Assembly: GCF_016862975.1 (NCBI RefSeq)
Contig: NZ_BONZ01000084.1
Location: 31,653-95,652, forward strand
Origin: Rugosimonospora africana
GTDB lineage: Bacteria > Actinomycetota > Actinomycetes > Mycobacteriales > Micromonosporaceae
DNA length: 64,000 nt
Direction of reading: 5' to 3'
The notes under the pieces are model-generated. The model made no database searches, was not told the origin of the DNA, and worked only from the letters and a program-made list of their open reading frames with translations. Both the position numbers and the translations under genes were made by a program. This document shows positions 16,637-25,112 of the stretch, one piece after another (position 1 is the stretch's first letter; every line of letters starts with the position of its first letter).

Positions 16637-17634
16637 GCCAGCCGCACCTCGACCCCGCAGCCGCCCGGCTGCGCGAGCGGCTGCGGTGGCGGCTGATCGC
16701 CGCGGCGGCCACCCCACTGTCCAGCGACCGGGCCGTGGACCGGCAGGTGCTGCACCGCTACCTGAACGGGTTGGTCGCGGATCGCGCGGACGGGCTCGCC
16801 GTGCTGGCGCACACCGGTCGGGGGCCGTTCCTGGACGGGTCGACCCGGGAGGCCGTCATCGCCACCGCGGTCGCCACCGGGGTGCCGGTCGTCGTGGGCG
16901 TGACGGGTCCGGGCGACGCCGAGAGCGCCGCCCGGCTCGGCGCCGCCGGCCTGCTGGTCTTCGCGCCGCCGCCCGGCCCCGGTGTGGCGCCGGAGCGCGG
17001 CGCGGGCACAGCGCCGGATCGCGGGGTCGGCACAGCGCCGGATCGCGGCGCGCGCCGGCCGGATCCGGTCGCCGTACACGACGCGATCTGGTGCGCGTCC
17101 GGCCTACCGATGATCGCCTTCGATCTGTATTCCAACCCGTACCCGGCCACGCTGCTCGCCGAGCTGCTGGCCCATCCCGGGGTCGCCGCGCTGAAGGTGG
17201 CGAGGCTCGACGACGCGGTCGCCTGCCAGGCCGGGATCGCCGCGTGCACGGCCGCCGGCCGGCTGGCCGTGACCGGGGAGGACCGGATGTTCGGCGCCTC
17301 CCTGCTGTGGGGCGCGCAGGCGGCGTTGGTGGGGATCGCGGCCGCGGCGGTACCGGCGAGCGCCGGAGTGCTGCGGGCCTTCGCGGAGCGCCGGTACCCG
17401 GAGTTCGTGGCCGGCTCCGCCCGGCTCGACCGGTTCGCCGCGGCGACCTTCGCCGAACCGGTCGACGGGTACGTGCAGCGGATGCTGTGGATCGCCGCGG
17501 CCGAGGGCCGCATCCCGGCCGGCTTCGCCACCGACCACTTCGGACCGGAGCTGGGGCCGGACGACCGGGACCACACGCTGCGCGCCCTGAAACAGGTGAG
17601 CGGCACGGGAGCCGACCGGGGCCGGGCGGCATGA
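16633..17634 (+). CDS. DapA-family aldolase/lyase (second paralogue)
   Basis: A 333-residue DapA-superfamily protein with the Schiff-base lysine Lys188 in AALKVARLDD and the active-site tyrosine in MIAFDLYSNPYPA. A Gly/Ala/Asp-rich insert near residues 117-140 comes from three 24-bp repeats at 16981-17052 and is not part of the normal barrel; it probably forms a surface loop. GTG 16633 overlaps the aminotransferase stop by 4 bp, and its own stop overlaps the next ATG. It probably acts on an open-chain keto sugar acid made by the neighbouring enzymes, but this is inference. Confidence 0.84.
   Translation: MSQPHLDPAAARLRERLRWRLIAAAATPLSSDRAVDRQVLHRYLNGLVADRADGLAVLAHTGRGPFLDGSTREAVIATAVATGVPVVVGVTGPGDAESAARLGAAGLLVFAPPPGPGVAPERGAGTAPDRGVGTAPDRGARRPDPVAVHDAIWCASGLPMIAFDLYSNPYPATLLAELLAHPGVAALKVARLDDAVACQAGIAACTAAGRLAVTGEDRMFGASLLWGAQAALVGIAAAAVPASAGVLRAFAERRYPEFVAGSARLDRFAAATFAEPVDGYVQRMLWIAAAEGRIPAGFATDHFGPELGPDDRDHTLRALKQVSGTGADRGRAA
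16981..17052 (+). repeat. Three in-frame 24-bp repeats in DapA-like gene
   Basis: Three adjacent 24-bp units (16981-17004, 17005-17028, 17029-17052) share the core GCGCCGGAnCGCGG; the last two differ only in their final bases. They add 8 residues each (around GTAPDRGV) without breaking frame. Confidence 0.8.
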
Positions 17635-18371
17635 GCTTCGACGCTCTCCGGGCCGACGCGACCATGCCCATCGCCCTGGACATCGACGTGCTCGCCGGGG
17701 CATACCCCGACCGGCCCGAGCCGGCCCGCCCGATCCATACCGAGGGTGTGGCCACCGCCGCCGTGGCCAGCCTGCGCGCGGCGCTGTCGGATGCCCGCGC
17801 CGGCAACGACGAGGTGCTCGCGATGACCGCCCCGGACGTGCTGCCGGTCGCCGCGGTGGACCTGCGCGACCCCCTCGGCGCGCTGGCCGAGCTGGAACGC
17901 GTGGTCGGCCGGGGGATCGGTGCGGTCCGGCTGTTCCCCGACGAACAGGGGATCGAGCCCGACTTCCCGTCGATGCGCCACGTCGCCCGGCACGCGACCG
18001 GGCTCGGGCTGGTCATCCTGTCCGGCGGCGACGTGCGGCGGTTCTGGCGGCCGTACGCGGGCCTGGGCGCCAGGGTGGTCTTCCTCGACACGCACTTCTA
18101 CCATCTGGGCGACTTCTTGCTGGTGGCCCGCGACGAGCCGGGCTTCCACACCTCGACGCGGCTGCTCAACTCGCCCGACGGGCTGGAGCTGGTGGCGGAG
18201 TCGGTCGGCGCGCACCGCCTGCTGTTCGGCTCCCGTACCCCCTTCGACGAGGTCGCCGTGCCCCGGCTGCGCCTGGCGCGCAGCGGCCTGTCCGCCGAAC
18301 AGATCGCCCTCGTCGCGGGCGGCAATGCCCGGGCGCTGCTCGCCCCGATGACGACCGGGGAGCCAACGTGA
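17631..18371 (+). CDS. Amidohydrolase-fold protein lacking the HxH motif
   Basis: A 246-residue TIM-barrel-like protein related to metal-dependent amidohydrolases. Strand-and-loop features such as GIGAVRLFPDEQ, GLGLVILSGGDVRRF and HRLLFGSRTPFDE line up with the downstream gene product. At its N-terminus, where the family has HxH, it reads PIALDIDVLAG, so the first two metal ligands are missing. It may be a non-metal enzyme or a partner of the intact amidohydrolase that follows. ATG 17631 overlaps the DapA stop and its own stop overlaps the next GTG, so it is firmly in the operon. Confidence 0.72.
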   Translation: MSFDALRADATMPIALDIDVLAGAYPDRPEPARPIHTEGVATAAVASLRAALSDARAGNDEVLAMTAPDVLPVAAVDLRDPLGALAELERVVGRGIGAVRLFPDEQGIEPDFPSMRHVARHATGLGLVILSGGDVRRFWRPYAGLGARVVFLDTHFYHLGDFLLVARDEPGFHTSTRLLNSPDGLELVAESVGAHRLLFGSRTPFDEVAVPRLRLARSGLSAEQIALVAGGNARALLAPMTTGEPT

Positions 18372-19135
18372 TCATCGACGTGCACGCGCACTGGGGCCCG
18401 TGGTTCTTCACCGCGGGCGCCTCCGGCACGGCGGCGAACCTCGCCGTCATGGACCGGTACGGCATCGACCGGGCGATCGTCTCCTCCAGTACGGCGGTGC
18501 AGTACGACGCTCCGTCCGGCAACCGCGCCCTCGCCGAGGCGCTGACCACCACCGATCGGCTCTACGGGTACGTCACGGTCAACCCCCGCCGGCTGCAGGC
18601 CGGCGAGCGGGACCTGCGTGAGCTGCTGTCCACCGGCCGCTTCGTCGGGGCGAAGCTGCACACCGAGTACACCGGCTCGCCGATCACCTCGCCACAGGTG
18701 CGCGACGCGCTGGCCATGGTGGCGGATTTCCGGGTACCGGCGCTCGTGCACACCTGGGATCGCTCTGTGCTCGACCTTGCCGCGCTCTGCCTGGACGTTC
18801 CCGGGCTGCGCGCGGTGGCCGGGCACCTGGGCGCGGCCGGCTGGCGCCACGCCATCGAGGCCGCGCGTGCCTGCGACCGGCTGTACCTGGAGCCGTGCTA
18901 CTCGCACGCGCCGGCCGCCCGGCTGGCCGAGGTGGTCGCGGCGGTCGACGACCGGCGGCTGATGTTCGGCACCGACGCCACCCTCATCGATCCGGCCTGC
19001 GCGTTGGGGTCGCTGATCGGCGCCGGGGTCAGCGGCCCGACCGCGGAGCGGATCGCCTGGCGCAACGCGGTGGAGTTGTTCGGCCTGCCGGGCGGTCTCA
19101 CCGCGTCCCCGAGCGACGACGGTCAGTCGCACTGA
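18368..19135 (+). CDS. Metal-dependent amidohydrolase
   Basis: A 255-residue amidohydrolase (ACMSD/amidohydrolase-2 branch). It has the metal-binding HxH in MIIDVHAHWGPW, a candidate histidine in PALVHTWDRS, AVAGHLGAAGW for the fourth strand and LMFGTDATLIDP with the final Asp. Members hydrolyse lactones or amides or decarboxylate. A lactonase role would fit a sugar-acid pathway, but this is inferred from context only. GTG 18368 overlaps the stop of the degenerate paralogue, and it is the last gene of the operon that starts at 15434. Confidence 0.8.
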   Translation: MIIDVHAHWGPWFFTAGASGTAANLAVMDRYGIDRAIVSSSTAVQYDAPSGNRALAEALTTTDRLYGYVTVNPRRLQAGERDLRELLSTGRFVGAKLHTEYTGSPITSPQVRDALAMVADFRVPALVHTWDRSVLDLAALCLDVPGLRAVAGHLGAAGWRHAIEAARACDRLYLEPCYSHAPAARLAEVVAAVDDRRLMFGTDATLIDPACALGSLIGAGVSGPTAERIAWRNAVELFGLPGGLTASPSDDGQSH

Positions 19136-19193
19136 GGGGTTTCGGCCGCGTCCGCAGGCCGCTAGACCCAAGAAACAGTCGCGCGGGGGCAGA

Positions 19194-19219
19194 TATCGGC
19201 CCGGACCGTAAGTTATTCT
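19194..19219 (+). promoter_or_regulatory. ABC importer promoter with shared operator (site C)
   Basis: TATCGGCC-CG-GACCGTAA at 19194-19211 matches the palindrome at 13 of 16 positions, with a perfect right half. A -10-like TATTCT follows at 19214-19219; no clear -35 is seen. It lies 80 bp before the solute-binding protein gene. Confidence 0.55.
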
Positions 19220-19290
19220 GCTGCGAAGCGAGCGGAGATCCGCCAGGGTCCTGGCCGGTGACCCCGCCACCAACCGGGGAGGAAGACGAC

Positions 19291-20529
19291 ATGCGCAAGC
19301 GCAGGAGCGTCTTGGCCATAGCGTTGGCACTCGCCGCGGGCGCGTCGCTCGTCGCATGCGGCGGGTCCGGCGGCTCGGGCGGCAAGCAGTCGGTCACCAT
19401 GTGGATCTATCCGGTGATCGCCGACGACACGAAGCACCACGCGTTCTGGAACGACACGGTCAAGGCGTTCCAGACGCAGAACCCGAACATCGACGTCAAG
19501 GTGGAGATCTTCCCGTGGGCCAACCGGGACCAGGCGTTGGCCACGGCGATCGCCGGCAACAAGGGCCCGGACGTGGTGTACCTGATCCCGGACCAGCTGC
19601 CCAAGTACGTCAACAACATCCAGCCGGTCGCCCAGTACCTCGACTCGGCGACCAAGTCCGACTACTACCCGAACGTGACCAAGTCCGTGACGCTGGACGG
19701 GAAGATGCTCGGCGCACCGATCCTGACCAGCGTGCAGGCGCTGATGTGCGACAAGAAGGTGTTCGACGCGGTGGGCCAGACCACCTACCCGAGCACCTGG
19801 CAGGACCTGCTGGCGATGGCACCGAAGTTCAAGGCCAAGGGGTACGACGTCACCCAGTACGCCGGCGACCTGTCCAACACCCTCAACCTGACCTTCTACC
19901 CGCTGCTGTGGCAGGCGGGCGGTGACGTGTTCAGCTCGGACGGCAAGTCGGTGGCGTTCGACAGCGACGCGGGCCGTTCCGCACTCGACTTCGCCAAGCA
20001 ACTGGTCGACGGCGGCTACGTGGACAAGACGATGCTGACCGCGCAGCCTCCCATCGAGCAGACCCGGGTGGCGCAGAACAAGGTGGCCTGCGTGTGGAAC
20101 CTCGCGCCGCAGGACGTCACGAAGTTCTGGGGCGCGGAGAACATCAAGATCCTGCCGCCGCTCAAGGACGCCAAGCAGGTGCAGTACGGCACCGTGGGCT
20201 CGCTGGTCATGCTCAAGGGCGCCAAGGACAAGACCGCGGCCGGAAAGTGGATTTCCTACGCCACCAGCGACACGGTGATGAAGGACTTCGACACCAAGTC
20301 GAGCTTCTTCTCGCCGAGGAAGTCCACCGGCAGCCTGTACGCCAGCGACCCGGTCCTCGGCGAGCTGGAGAAGTACGTCGGGCTGACCACGGTCGGCCCG
20401 ATCCAGCCGAAGGCCCGTGACGTGATGGGCGTGCTGGCTCCGGAGATCCAGGCGGCGTTGCTCGGCAAGAAGAGCAGCGACCAGGCACTGCGCGCCGCCG
20501 CCAAGTCCGCCCAGCCGCTGCTGGGCTAG
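19291..20529 (+). CDS. Sugar-type ABC solute-binding lipoprotein
   Basis: A 412-residue family 1 extracellular solute-binding protein. The signal peptide MRKRRSVLAIALALAAGASL ends in the lipobox LVAC, so Cys is lipidated and the protein is anchored outside the membrane. The mature part is the usual two-lobe fold (VTMWIYPVIADDTKHHAFWNDTVKAFQ; NKGPDVVYLIPDQ). GGGGAGGA lies 8 bp before ATG 19291. It heads an importer operon with two permeases but no ATPase, so a shared MsmK/UgpC-type ATPase is presumably used. Its ligand is probably the oligosaccharide handled by this locus. Confidence 0.9.
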   Translation: MRKRRSVLAIALALAAGASLVACGGSGGSGGKQSVTMWIYPVIADDTKHHAFWNDTVKAFQTQNPNIDVKVEIFPWANRDQALATAIAGNKGPDVVYLIPDQLPKYVNNIQPVAQYLDSATKSDYYPNVTKSVTLDGKMLGAPILTSVQALMCDKKVFDAVGQTTYPSTWQDLLAMAPKFKAKGYDVTQYAGDLSNTLNLTFYPLLWQAGGDVFSSDGKSVAFDSDAGRSALDFAKQLVDGGYVDKTMLTAQPPIEQTRVAQNKVACVWNLAPQDVTKFWGAENIKILPPLKDAKQVQYGTVGSLVMLKGAKDKTAAGKWISYATSDTVMKDFDTKSSFFSPRKSTGSLYASDPVLGELEKYVGLTTVGPIQPKARDVMGVLAPEIQAALLGKKSSDQALRAAAKSAQPLLG

Positions 20530-20546
20530 GCGGCTCCCAGGCGGCT

Positions 20547-20575
20547 CCGGCCCGCGTCGTGGCGGCGCGGGCCGG
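20547..20575 (+). terminator. Intercistronic hairpin after solute-binding protein
   Basis: CCGGCCCGCG and CGCGGGCCGG form a 10-bp perfect stem with a 9-base loop. Lying inside the importer operon, it is likely a partial terminator or RNA-stabilising hairpin that makes the binding protein more abundant than the permeases. Confidence 0.55.
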
Positions 20576-20638
20576 CCGTGCCGCGTGAGGGCCGTGCCGT
20601 ATGAAGGCTGTGCCGCCTGAGGGTCGTACCGCGTGAGA
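20575..20638 (+). repeat. Four 16-bp tandem repeats between importer genes
   Basis: Units at 20575-20590, 20591-20606, 20607-20622 and 20623-20638 share the pattern GCCGTGCCGCGTGAGG with one to four changes each. They fill the gap between the hairpin and the permease ribosome binding site. Confidence 0.75.
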
Positions 20639-20652
20639 CAAGGGGGTCAGCG

Positions 20653-21600
20653 ATGGCCAACGTCAGCGACGACTGGGCTGGGTCGCGGCGCGGCACGAGG
20701 CGCGCCGAGCCAGACCGGCCGCAACAGCGCCGCGCGCGCCGGGTGAACTGGCGGGAGGCGCGATCCGGGCTGCTGTTCGTGCTGCCCTGCTTCCTGCTGT
20801 TCGTCGTGTTCCGGTTCGGTCCGGCCATCGCCGGCGGTGTCCTGGCCTTCACCGACTACGCCATCGGCGGTGAGGCGCACTGGAAGGGCCTGGCGAACTT
20901 CCGCCGCCTGGTCGACGACCCGACGTTCTGGTCGGCCCTGCGGGTCACCGTCATCTACACGGTGCTGGCCGTACCGCTGACGATGGCCGTCGCGCTCGGC
21001 ATGGCGCTGCTCGTGCGCCGATCGTTCCGGGGCACCAAGCTGTTGCGCTCCATCTTCTTCCTGCCGGTGGTCACCAGCCTGGTGCTGGCCGGGGTCATCT
21101 TCACCTGGGTGTTCTCCGCGAACGGTCCGTGGTCGAGTCTCATGCGGCTGCTCGGACTGCCGCACGGGTCCTGGATTGCCGACAGCAGGCTGGTGATCCC
21201 GGCGCTGGTACTCGTCTCGGTCTGGTCCCGCTTCGGGTACGGGATGCTGATCCTGCTCGCCCGGCTGCAGGACATCCCGACCGAACTGGAGGAGGCGGCG
21301 CTGACCGACGGCGCCGGCCCGGTCCAGCGCTTCCGTCACATCGTGCTGCCGCACCTGCGCCCCGCACTGTTCTTCGTGGCCGTCATCGAGACCACGGTGT
21401 CGTTCCAGGTCTTCGACACCGTGTACGTGATGACCAGCGGAGGGCCCGTGCGGGCCAGCTACACCCTGGTCTTCGCGCTCTACGACCAGGGATTCCACTA
21501 TTTCGACCTGGGGTACGCCAGCGCGATCGGTCTGGCGCTGTTCGTGATGACCCTGATCGTGGCGCTGATCCAGCGCAGTACGTTGGGGAGGCAACAATGA
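20653..21600 (+). CDS. Sugar ABC permease, first subunit
   Basis: A 315-residue MalF/UgpA-type permease with six transmembrane helices and the EAA loop ELEEAALTDGAGPVQRFRHIVLPHLRPA, which contacts the ATPase. AAGGGGG upstream of ATG 20653 sets the start. Residues about 7-24 (DWAGSRRGTRRAEPDRPQ) are encoded by a copy of the dispersed 51-bp palindrome, so the cytoplasmic N-terminus is longer and more basic than usual. Its stop overlaps the ATG of the second permease. Confidence 0.9.
   Translation: MANVSDDWAGSRRGTRRAEPDRPQQRRARRVNWREARSGLLFVLPCFLLFVVFRFGPAIAGGVLAFTDYAIGGEAHWKGLANFRRLVDDPTFWSALRVTVIYTVLAVPLTMAVALGMALLVRRSFRGTKLLRSIFFLPVVTSLVLAGVIFTWVFSANGPWSSLMRLLGLPHGSWIADSRLVIPALVLVSVWSRFGYGMLILLARLQDIPTELEEAALTDGAGPVQRFRHIVLPHLRPALFFVAVIETTVSFQVFDTVYVMTSGGPVRASYTLVFALYDQGFHYFDLGYASAIGLALFVMTLIVALIQRSTLGRQQ
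20671..20721 (+). repeat. Dispersed 51-bp palindromic repeat, copy 2 (inside permease)
   Basis: It begins GACTGGGCTGGGTCG and ends CGAGCCAGACCGGCCG. It lies seven codons into the permease reading frame and is fully translated, with no stop codon in the frame used. Confidence 0.8.
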
Positions 21601-22505
21601 GCCTGACCTCCGCGCCGCCCGGGACCCGGGCCCGCCCGACGGACGACGCCGCGCATCCGCGGCGTCGCGGCTGGCGCTACCGGCCGTTGCGACCCGGCCG
21701 GGCGGGCACCGCCGCGCGGGCGGTGTTTCTCGCGGTGGCCGCGCTGGTCACCCTGTTCCCGTTCTACGCGATGGTGGTGCTGTCCTTCCGGCCCACCGGA
21801 CCGGTGACGTTCCCGCGCAGCCTGTGGCCGTGGCCGCTGTCGACCGAGGCGTACCATCAGTTGCTCGGCGCGCAGAATGTGTTGCGGTGGACGCTGAACA
21901 CTCTGGTCTACGCGGTGGTCTCGGTGGTCGCGGTGCTCCTGCTGTCCTCGCTGGCCGGCTACGCCTTCGCCAAGAAACGCTTCCCGGGCAAGGAGACGAT
22001 GTTCTGGTCGTTCCTGGCCATGCTCATGGTGCCGTACCAGATCACCCTGATCCCGACCTTCATCATCATCGCGAAGGCCAACGGAGTGGACACCTACTGG
22101 GGGCTGATCCTGCCCAGCCTGGCCAACGCCCAGGCGGTGTTCCTCATGCGCCAGTTCATCCAGACGCTGCCCGACTCGCTGTTCGAGGCCGCCCGGCTCG
22201 ACGGCTGCTCGGAGCTGCGGGTGTACCGCACCATCGTGCTGCCGCTGATCCGGCCGATCCTGGTCACCCTGGGCATCTTCGTCTTCCTCTGGCACTGGAA
22301 CGACTTCCTCTGGCCGCTGGTCATCGGGCAGAGCGAGAGCATGCGCACGCTGACCACGGGCGTGGCCTCCCTGCAGCAGCAGAACGTGCCGCTGAACATG
22401 CTGCTGGCCGGCTCGGTGGTGGCCTTCGTGCCAATCTTCCTGGCGTACCTGATGGGGCAGCGGTACTTCGCCGAAGGCGTGACCATGTCCGGCATCAAGG
22501 GCTGA
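21597..22505 (+). CDS. Sugar ABC permease, second subunit
   Basis: A 302-residue MalG/UgpE-type permease: six helices (first VFLAVAALVTLFPFYAMVVLSF) and the EAA loop SLFEAARLDGCSELRVYRTIVLPLIRP. ATG 21597 overlaps the stop of the first permease. Together with the lipoprotein it forms an importer for an oligosaccharide-like compound; no ATPase gene is in this operon. It ends 101 bp from the convergent beta-helix gene. Confidence 0.9.
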   Translation: MSLTSAPPGTRARPTDDAAHPRRRGWRYRPLRPGRAGTAARAVFLAVAALVTLFPFYAMVVLSFRPTGPVTFPRSLWPWPLSTEAYHQLLGAQNVLRWTLNTLVYAVVSVVAVLLLSSLAGYAFAKKRFPGKETMFWSFLAMLMVPYQITLIPTFIIIAKANGVDTYWGLILPSLANAQAVFLMRQFIQTLPDSLFEAARLDGCSELRVYRTIVLPLIRPILVTLGIFVFLWHWNDFLWPLVIGQSESMRTLTTGVASLQQQNVPLNMLLAGSVVAFVPIFLAYLMGQRYFAEGVTMSGIKG

Positions 22506-22606
22506 GCCCGCCCGAAGACCCCGGCCTCCGGGCCGACCCGCGAACCGCGGCCGTCACGGTCGCGGCGCGGGCCGACCCGTTGGTTGGCGCAGGCGCGCGT
22601 GCGGTG

Positions 22607-23716
22607 TCAGGCCGAGGGGCCGTGGTTGGACCAGGCGAGAATCCGCGGCTGCCCGTGGTTGTCGCACCCGGCCTCGCCGGGGTAGTCGTTGTCGCCGACG
22701 AACAGGTGCGACACGGCAAGGCGCTTGACCGTGTACCCGGAGACCAACTCGTTGTCGTGGAACACGTTGCCGTGCGAGGCGCACTCCCGGGTGTGGCCCG
22801 GATTCTCCGCTACGCAGGTGGCGTCGCAGAACCAGTCGGTGACGAACCCGTCGGCGCCGGCCCGGACGAAGACGTTGGCGTAGACGCGGTTGTCGTCGCT
22901 GTCGTTGCGCACGCGTACCGGGTCGTTGCTGATGTCGACGAACTGGTTGCCGACCACGGTGTTGCGGCTGCTGTCGTGGGCGAGGTAGACGCCGTGCATC
23001 AACCCGTCCGCCCCGGAGTTCTCCAGGCGTTCGAACAGGTTGCCGACGATCAGGTTGTCGCTGGAGTTGACGAAGTCGAGCGCGCCCCAGCCGTAGTGCG
23101 ACGGCACGTACAGCGAGCCGCCGTCCCGGAAGGTCATGCCCGACACCACGTTGTGGTTCAGCCCGGCGGAGGTCGGCACCGCCACCCCGTTCTCGTCGAC
23201 GCCGGTCGGTCCGGCGATGGTCATGCCGCCGGCCGAGTAGTGCTCGACGATCAGGTCCACGAAGCGCAGGTTGGTGTCGCCGCCCGGGCTGCCGTCCGGC
23301 AGGTTCGCCTGGAACCACCACGCCGGGGTGTCGGGGCCGTGGAAGACCGGCCGCTGGGACTGCGGTGTGATCCGGCCCGGTCGGTAGGTCGCGGGCAGGA
23401 ACGAGATGGAGTGACCGGGAACGTAGAACCGCCAGCGTGCCGGCGCGCCGGTCGCCACGTAGGTGCCCGCGCCGATCCGTACCTCGACGTCCGTGTGCGG
23501 ATCGGCCGCGACCAGCGCCGCCTGGGCGCCGTCGAGGGTGGCCAGCGGCGAGGCGGGACTGCTGCCGGTGTTGCTGTTCGAGCCGGTGGGGCTGAGGTAC
23601 AGCGTGAAGACGGCGGGCTGGGCCGCCACGGGTACCGGATGAGTGGCGAGGACGGCGCTCAACGCGAGCACGGCACCGGCTGCCGCTCGCAGACCTATCC
23701 GGGCGGTCGTTCTCAT
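22607..23716 (-). CDS. Secreted right-handed parallel beta-helix protein
   Basis: A 369-residue exported protein: signal peptide MRTTARIGLRAAAGAVLALS with cleavage near AAA/AQP, then a DUF1565-like start (LYLSPTGSNSNTGSSPASPLATLDGAQ). Beta-helix rungs follow (SDNLIVGNLFERLENS, SRNTVVGNQFVDISNDPV, DDNRVYANVFVRAG). The fold is typical of pectate lyases, alginate lyases and other polysaccharide lyases or epimerases, so it probably acts on the polymer that feeds the ABC importer. Family-level activity cannot be told. It is divergent from the 2-hydroxyacid dehydrogenase, with two candidate copies of the shared operator between. Confidence 0.82.
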   Translation of the reverse strand: MRTTARIGLRAAAGAVLALSAVLATHPVPVAAQPAVFTLYLSPTGSNSNTGSSPASPLATLDGAQAALVAADPHTDVEVRIGAGTYVATGAPARWRFYVPGHSISFLPATYRPGRITPQSQRPVFHGPDTPAWWFQANLPDGSPGGDTNLRFVDLIVEHYSAGGMTIAGPTGVDENGVAVPTSAGLNHNVVSGMTFRDGGSLYVPSHYGWGALDFVNSSDNLIVGNLFERLENSGADGLMHGVYLAHDSSRNTVVGNQFVDISNDPVRVRNDSDDNRVYANVFVRAGADGFVTDWFCDATCVAENPGHTRECASHGNVFHDNELVSGYTVKRLAVSHLFVGDNDYPGEAGCDNHGQPRILAWSNHGPSA

Positions 23717-23789
23717 CGACGGCTGCTCCTTCCGAGGGGTGCGGGTCGACAGGTGTCGACCAGGGTCGATCGTAGGCGGCGCATCGCAC

Positions 23790-23807
23790 TTTAGGTCAAG
23801 GCCGAAA
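23790..23807. promoter_or_regulatory. Shared operator, site E (weaker)
   Basis: TTTAGGTC-AA-GGCCGAAA matches the palindrome TTACGGTC-NN-GACCGTAA at 12 of 16 positions and is nearer the beta-helix gene in the divergent gap 23717-23880. On its own this match would not be convincing; its position in the same locus gives it weight. Confidence 0.4.
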
Positions 23808-23853
23808 TTGCGATTCAGCAGTGAATGCCGCGATGGCTGGGGGTACCCATCAT

Positions 23854-23871
23854 TAACGGCTACGACCTAAA
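23854..23871. promoter_or_regulatory. Shared operator, site F (weak)
   Basis: TAACGGCT-AC-GACCTAAA matches the palindrome at 11 of 16 positions and ends 9 bp before the dehydrogenase GTG, where it would overlap the -10 of a leaderless promoter. Confidence 0.35.
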
Positions 23872-23880
23872 CTCTCAGAC

Positions 23881-24894
23881 GTGCAGTCCGCCCTCACCGT
23901 CGCGGTCGCTCTGCCGGCCGCGTTGCGCGACATGTTCTTCCCGGCGCCACTCGACCAGCGGCTCGCCGCCGCCGGGCGGCTGGTGTTGCCGCCGCCCGGC
24001 ACCGACCCGAGAGACCCGGAGAGCTTCGCCCGCCTGCTCGCCGACGTGGACGCGGTGGTGACCGGATGGGGCTGCCCGCCACTGACCGCCTCGGTGCTGG
24101 ACGGGGCGCCCCGGTTGCGGCTGCTGGCGCACACCGGCGCGTCGGTGCGGCCGTACGTCACCGCCGACGGCTTCGCCCGCGGCGTGCGGGTGACCCAGGC
24201 CGGTGCGGCGATGGCGCACGCGGTGGGGGAGCAGGCGCTGGCGCTGACCCTGGCACTGCTGCACCGCCTGCACCGGTTCGACCACGCCCTGCGCGCCGGT
24301 GCCGAATGGACAGCCGCCAAGGCGGCTCCGTCCCGGTACGAGCTGCGCGGTTCACCCGTCGGGGTGGTCGGCGCCTCGCGGACCGGGTGCGCCTACATCG
24401 CGCTGGTACGCGCGTTGGGTGCCGAGGTCAGGTGTGCCGATCCGTACCTGTCCGAGCCGGCGGCCGCCGAGCTCGGCGTGACCCGTACCGGCCTGGATGA
24501 GTTGCTGCGCGGCTGCCGGGTGGTGTCGCTGCACGCGCCGGTGCTGCCGGACACCGTGGGTCTGCTCGGCGCGCGCGAGCTCGCCCTGTTGCCGGACAGC
24601 GCGCTGCTGGTCAACACGGCCCGGTCGGCCCTCGTCGACGGCGCCGCTCTGCTGGCCGAGCTGGAGAGCGGCCGCATCGACGCGGCGCTGGACGTGTTCG
24701 ACGAGGAGCCACTTCCGGTGACGCATCCGCTGCGCGGTCTGCCGAACGTGCTGCTGACCCCGCACGAGGCGGCGGGCACCCAGGAGTCGCGCCGGAGGGC
24801 GGGCGAGATCGTGCTGGCGGAGCTGGGCCGGTTCTCCTCGGGTGCGCCGCTGGAGCACGAGGTCACCGAGCCGATGCTCGCGCGGATGGGCTGA
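23881..24894 (+). CDS. D-isomer-specific 2-hydroxyacid dehydrogenase
   Basis: A 337-residue NAD(P)-dependent dehydrogenase. A substrate domain (ALPAALRDMFFPAPLDQRL) is followed by the nucleotide domain and catalytic elements: VNTARSALVDGAALLAELES with the Arg, LDVFDEEPLP with the Glu, and LTPHEAAGT with the catalytic His. The dinucleotide loop is VGVVGASRTGCAYIALV, less regular than GxGxxG. It would reduce a 2-keto acid such as a DapA-type product. GTG 23881 has no ribosome binding site, suggesting leaderless translation. Candidate operators E and F lie upstream. Confidence 0.85.
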   Translation: MQSALTVAVALPAALRDMFFPAPLDQRLAAAGRLVLPPPGTDPRDPESFARLLADVDAVVTGWGCPPLTASVLDGAPRLRLLAHTGASVRPYVTADGFARGVRVTQAGAAMAHAVGEQALALTLALLHRLHRFDHALRAGAEWTAAKAAPSRYELRGSPVGVVGASRTGCAYIALVRALGAEVRCADPYLSEPAAAELGVTRTGLDELLRGCRVVSLHAPVLPDTVGLLGARELALLPDSALLVNTARSALVDGAALLAELESGRIDAALDVFDEEPLPVTHPLRGLPNVLLTPHEAAGTQESRRRAGEIVLAELGRFSSGAPLEHEVTEPMLARMG

Positions 24895-24933
24895 GCGCAC
24901 CGCCCGCCCCGAACCGACGCGGCCCGAGCACTC

Positions 24934-25040
24934 CGCCCGCCCGGCCCCGCCGCGGCCCGCGTGCGCGGCTCGCCCCGCCCGGCCCTGCCGTGGCCTGCGT
25001 GCGCGCCCCGCCCGGCCCTGCCGCGCCGCGGGCCGCCGCG
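24934..25040 (+). repeat. GC-rich intergenic repeats of about 33-37 bp
   Basis: The 20-mer CGCCCCGCCCGGCCCTGCCG occurs exactly at 24971-24990 and 25004-25023, and a variant starts near 24934, each followed by GCGTGCGCG-like sequence. They fill most of the 262-bp gap between the dehydrogenase and the propeller gene. No gene is seen there apart from operator site D. Confidence 0.6.
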
Positions 25041-25112
25041 CTTCGGCCCGGGTTCCAGTTCCGGCTGCGGCCGAAAAGTCTATCTGGACGCCGGATGCCG
25101 CAGTGATGAATG

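Noticed and set aside
18895..19290. Upstream extension of the solute-binding protein frame
   Set aside because: It is a shadow of the amidohydrolase gene. The lipoprotein signal peptide and ribosome binding site fix the start at 19291.
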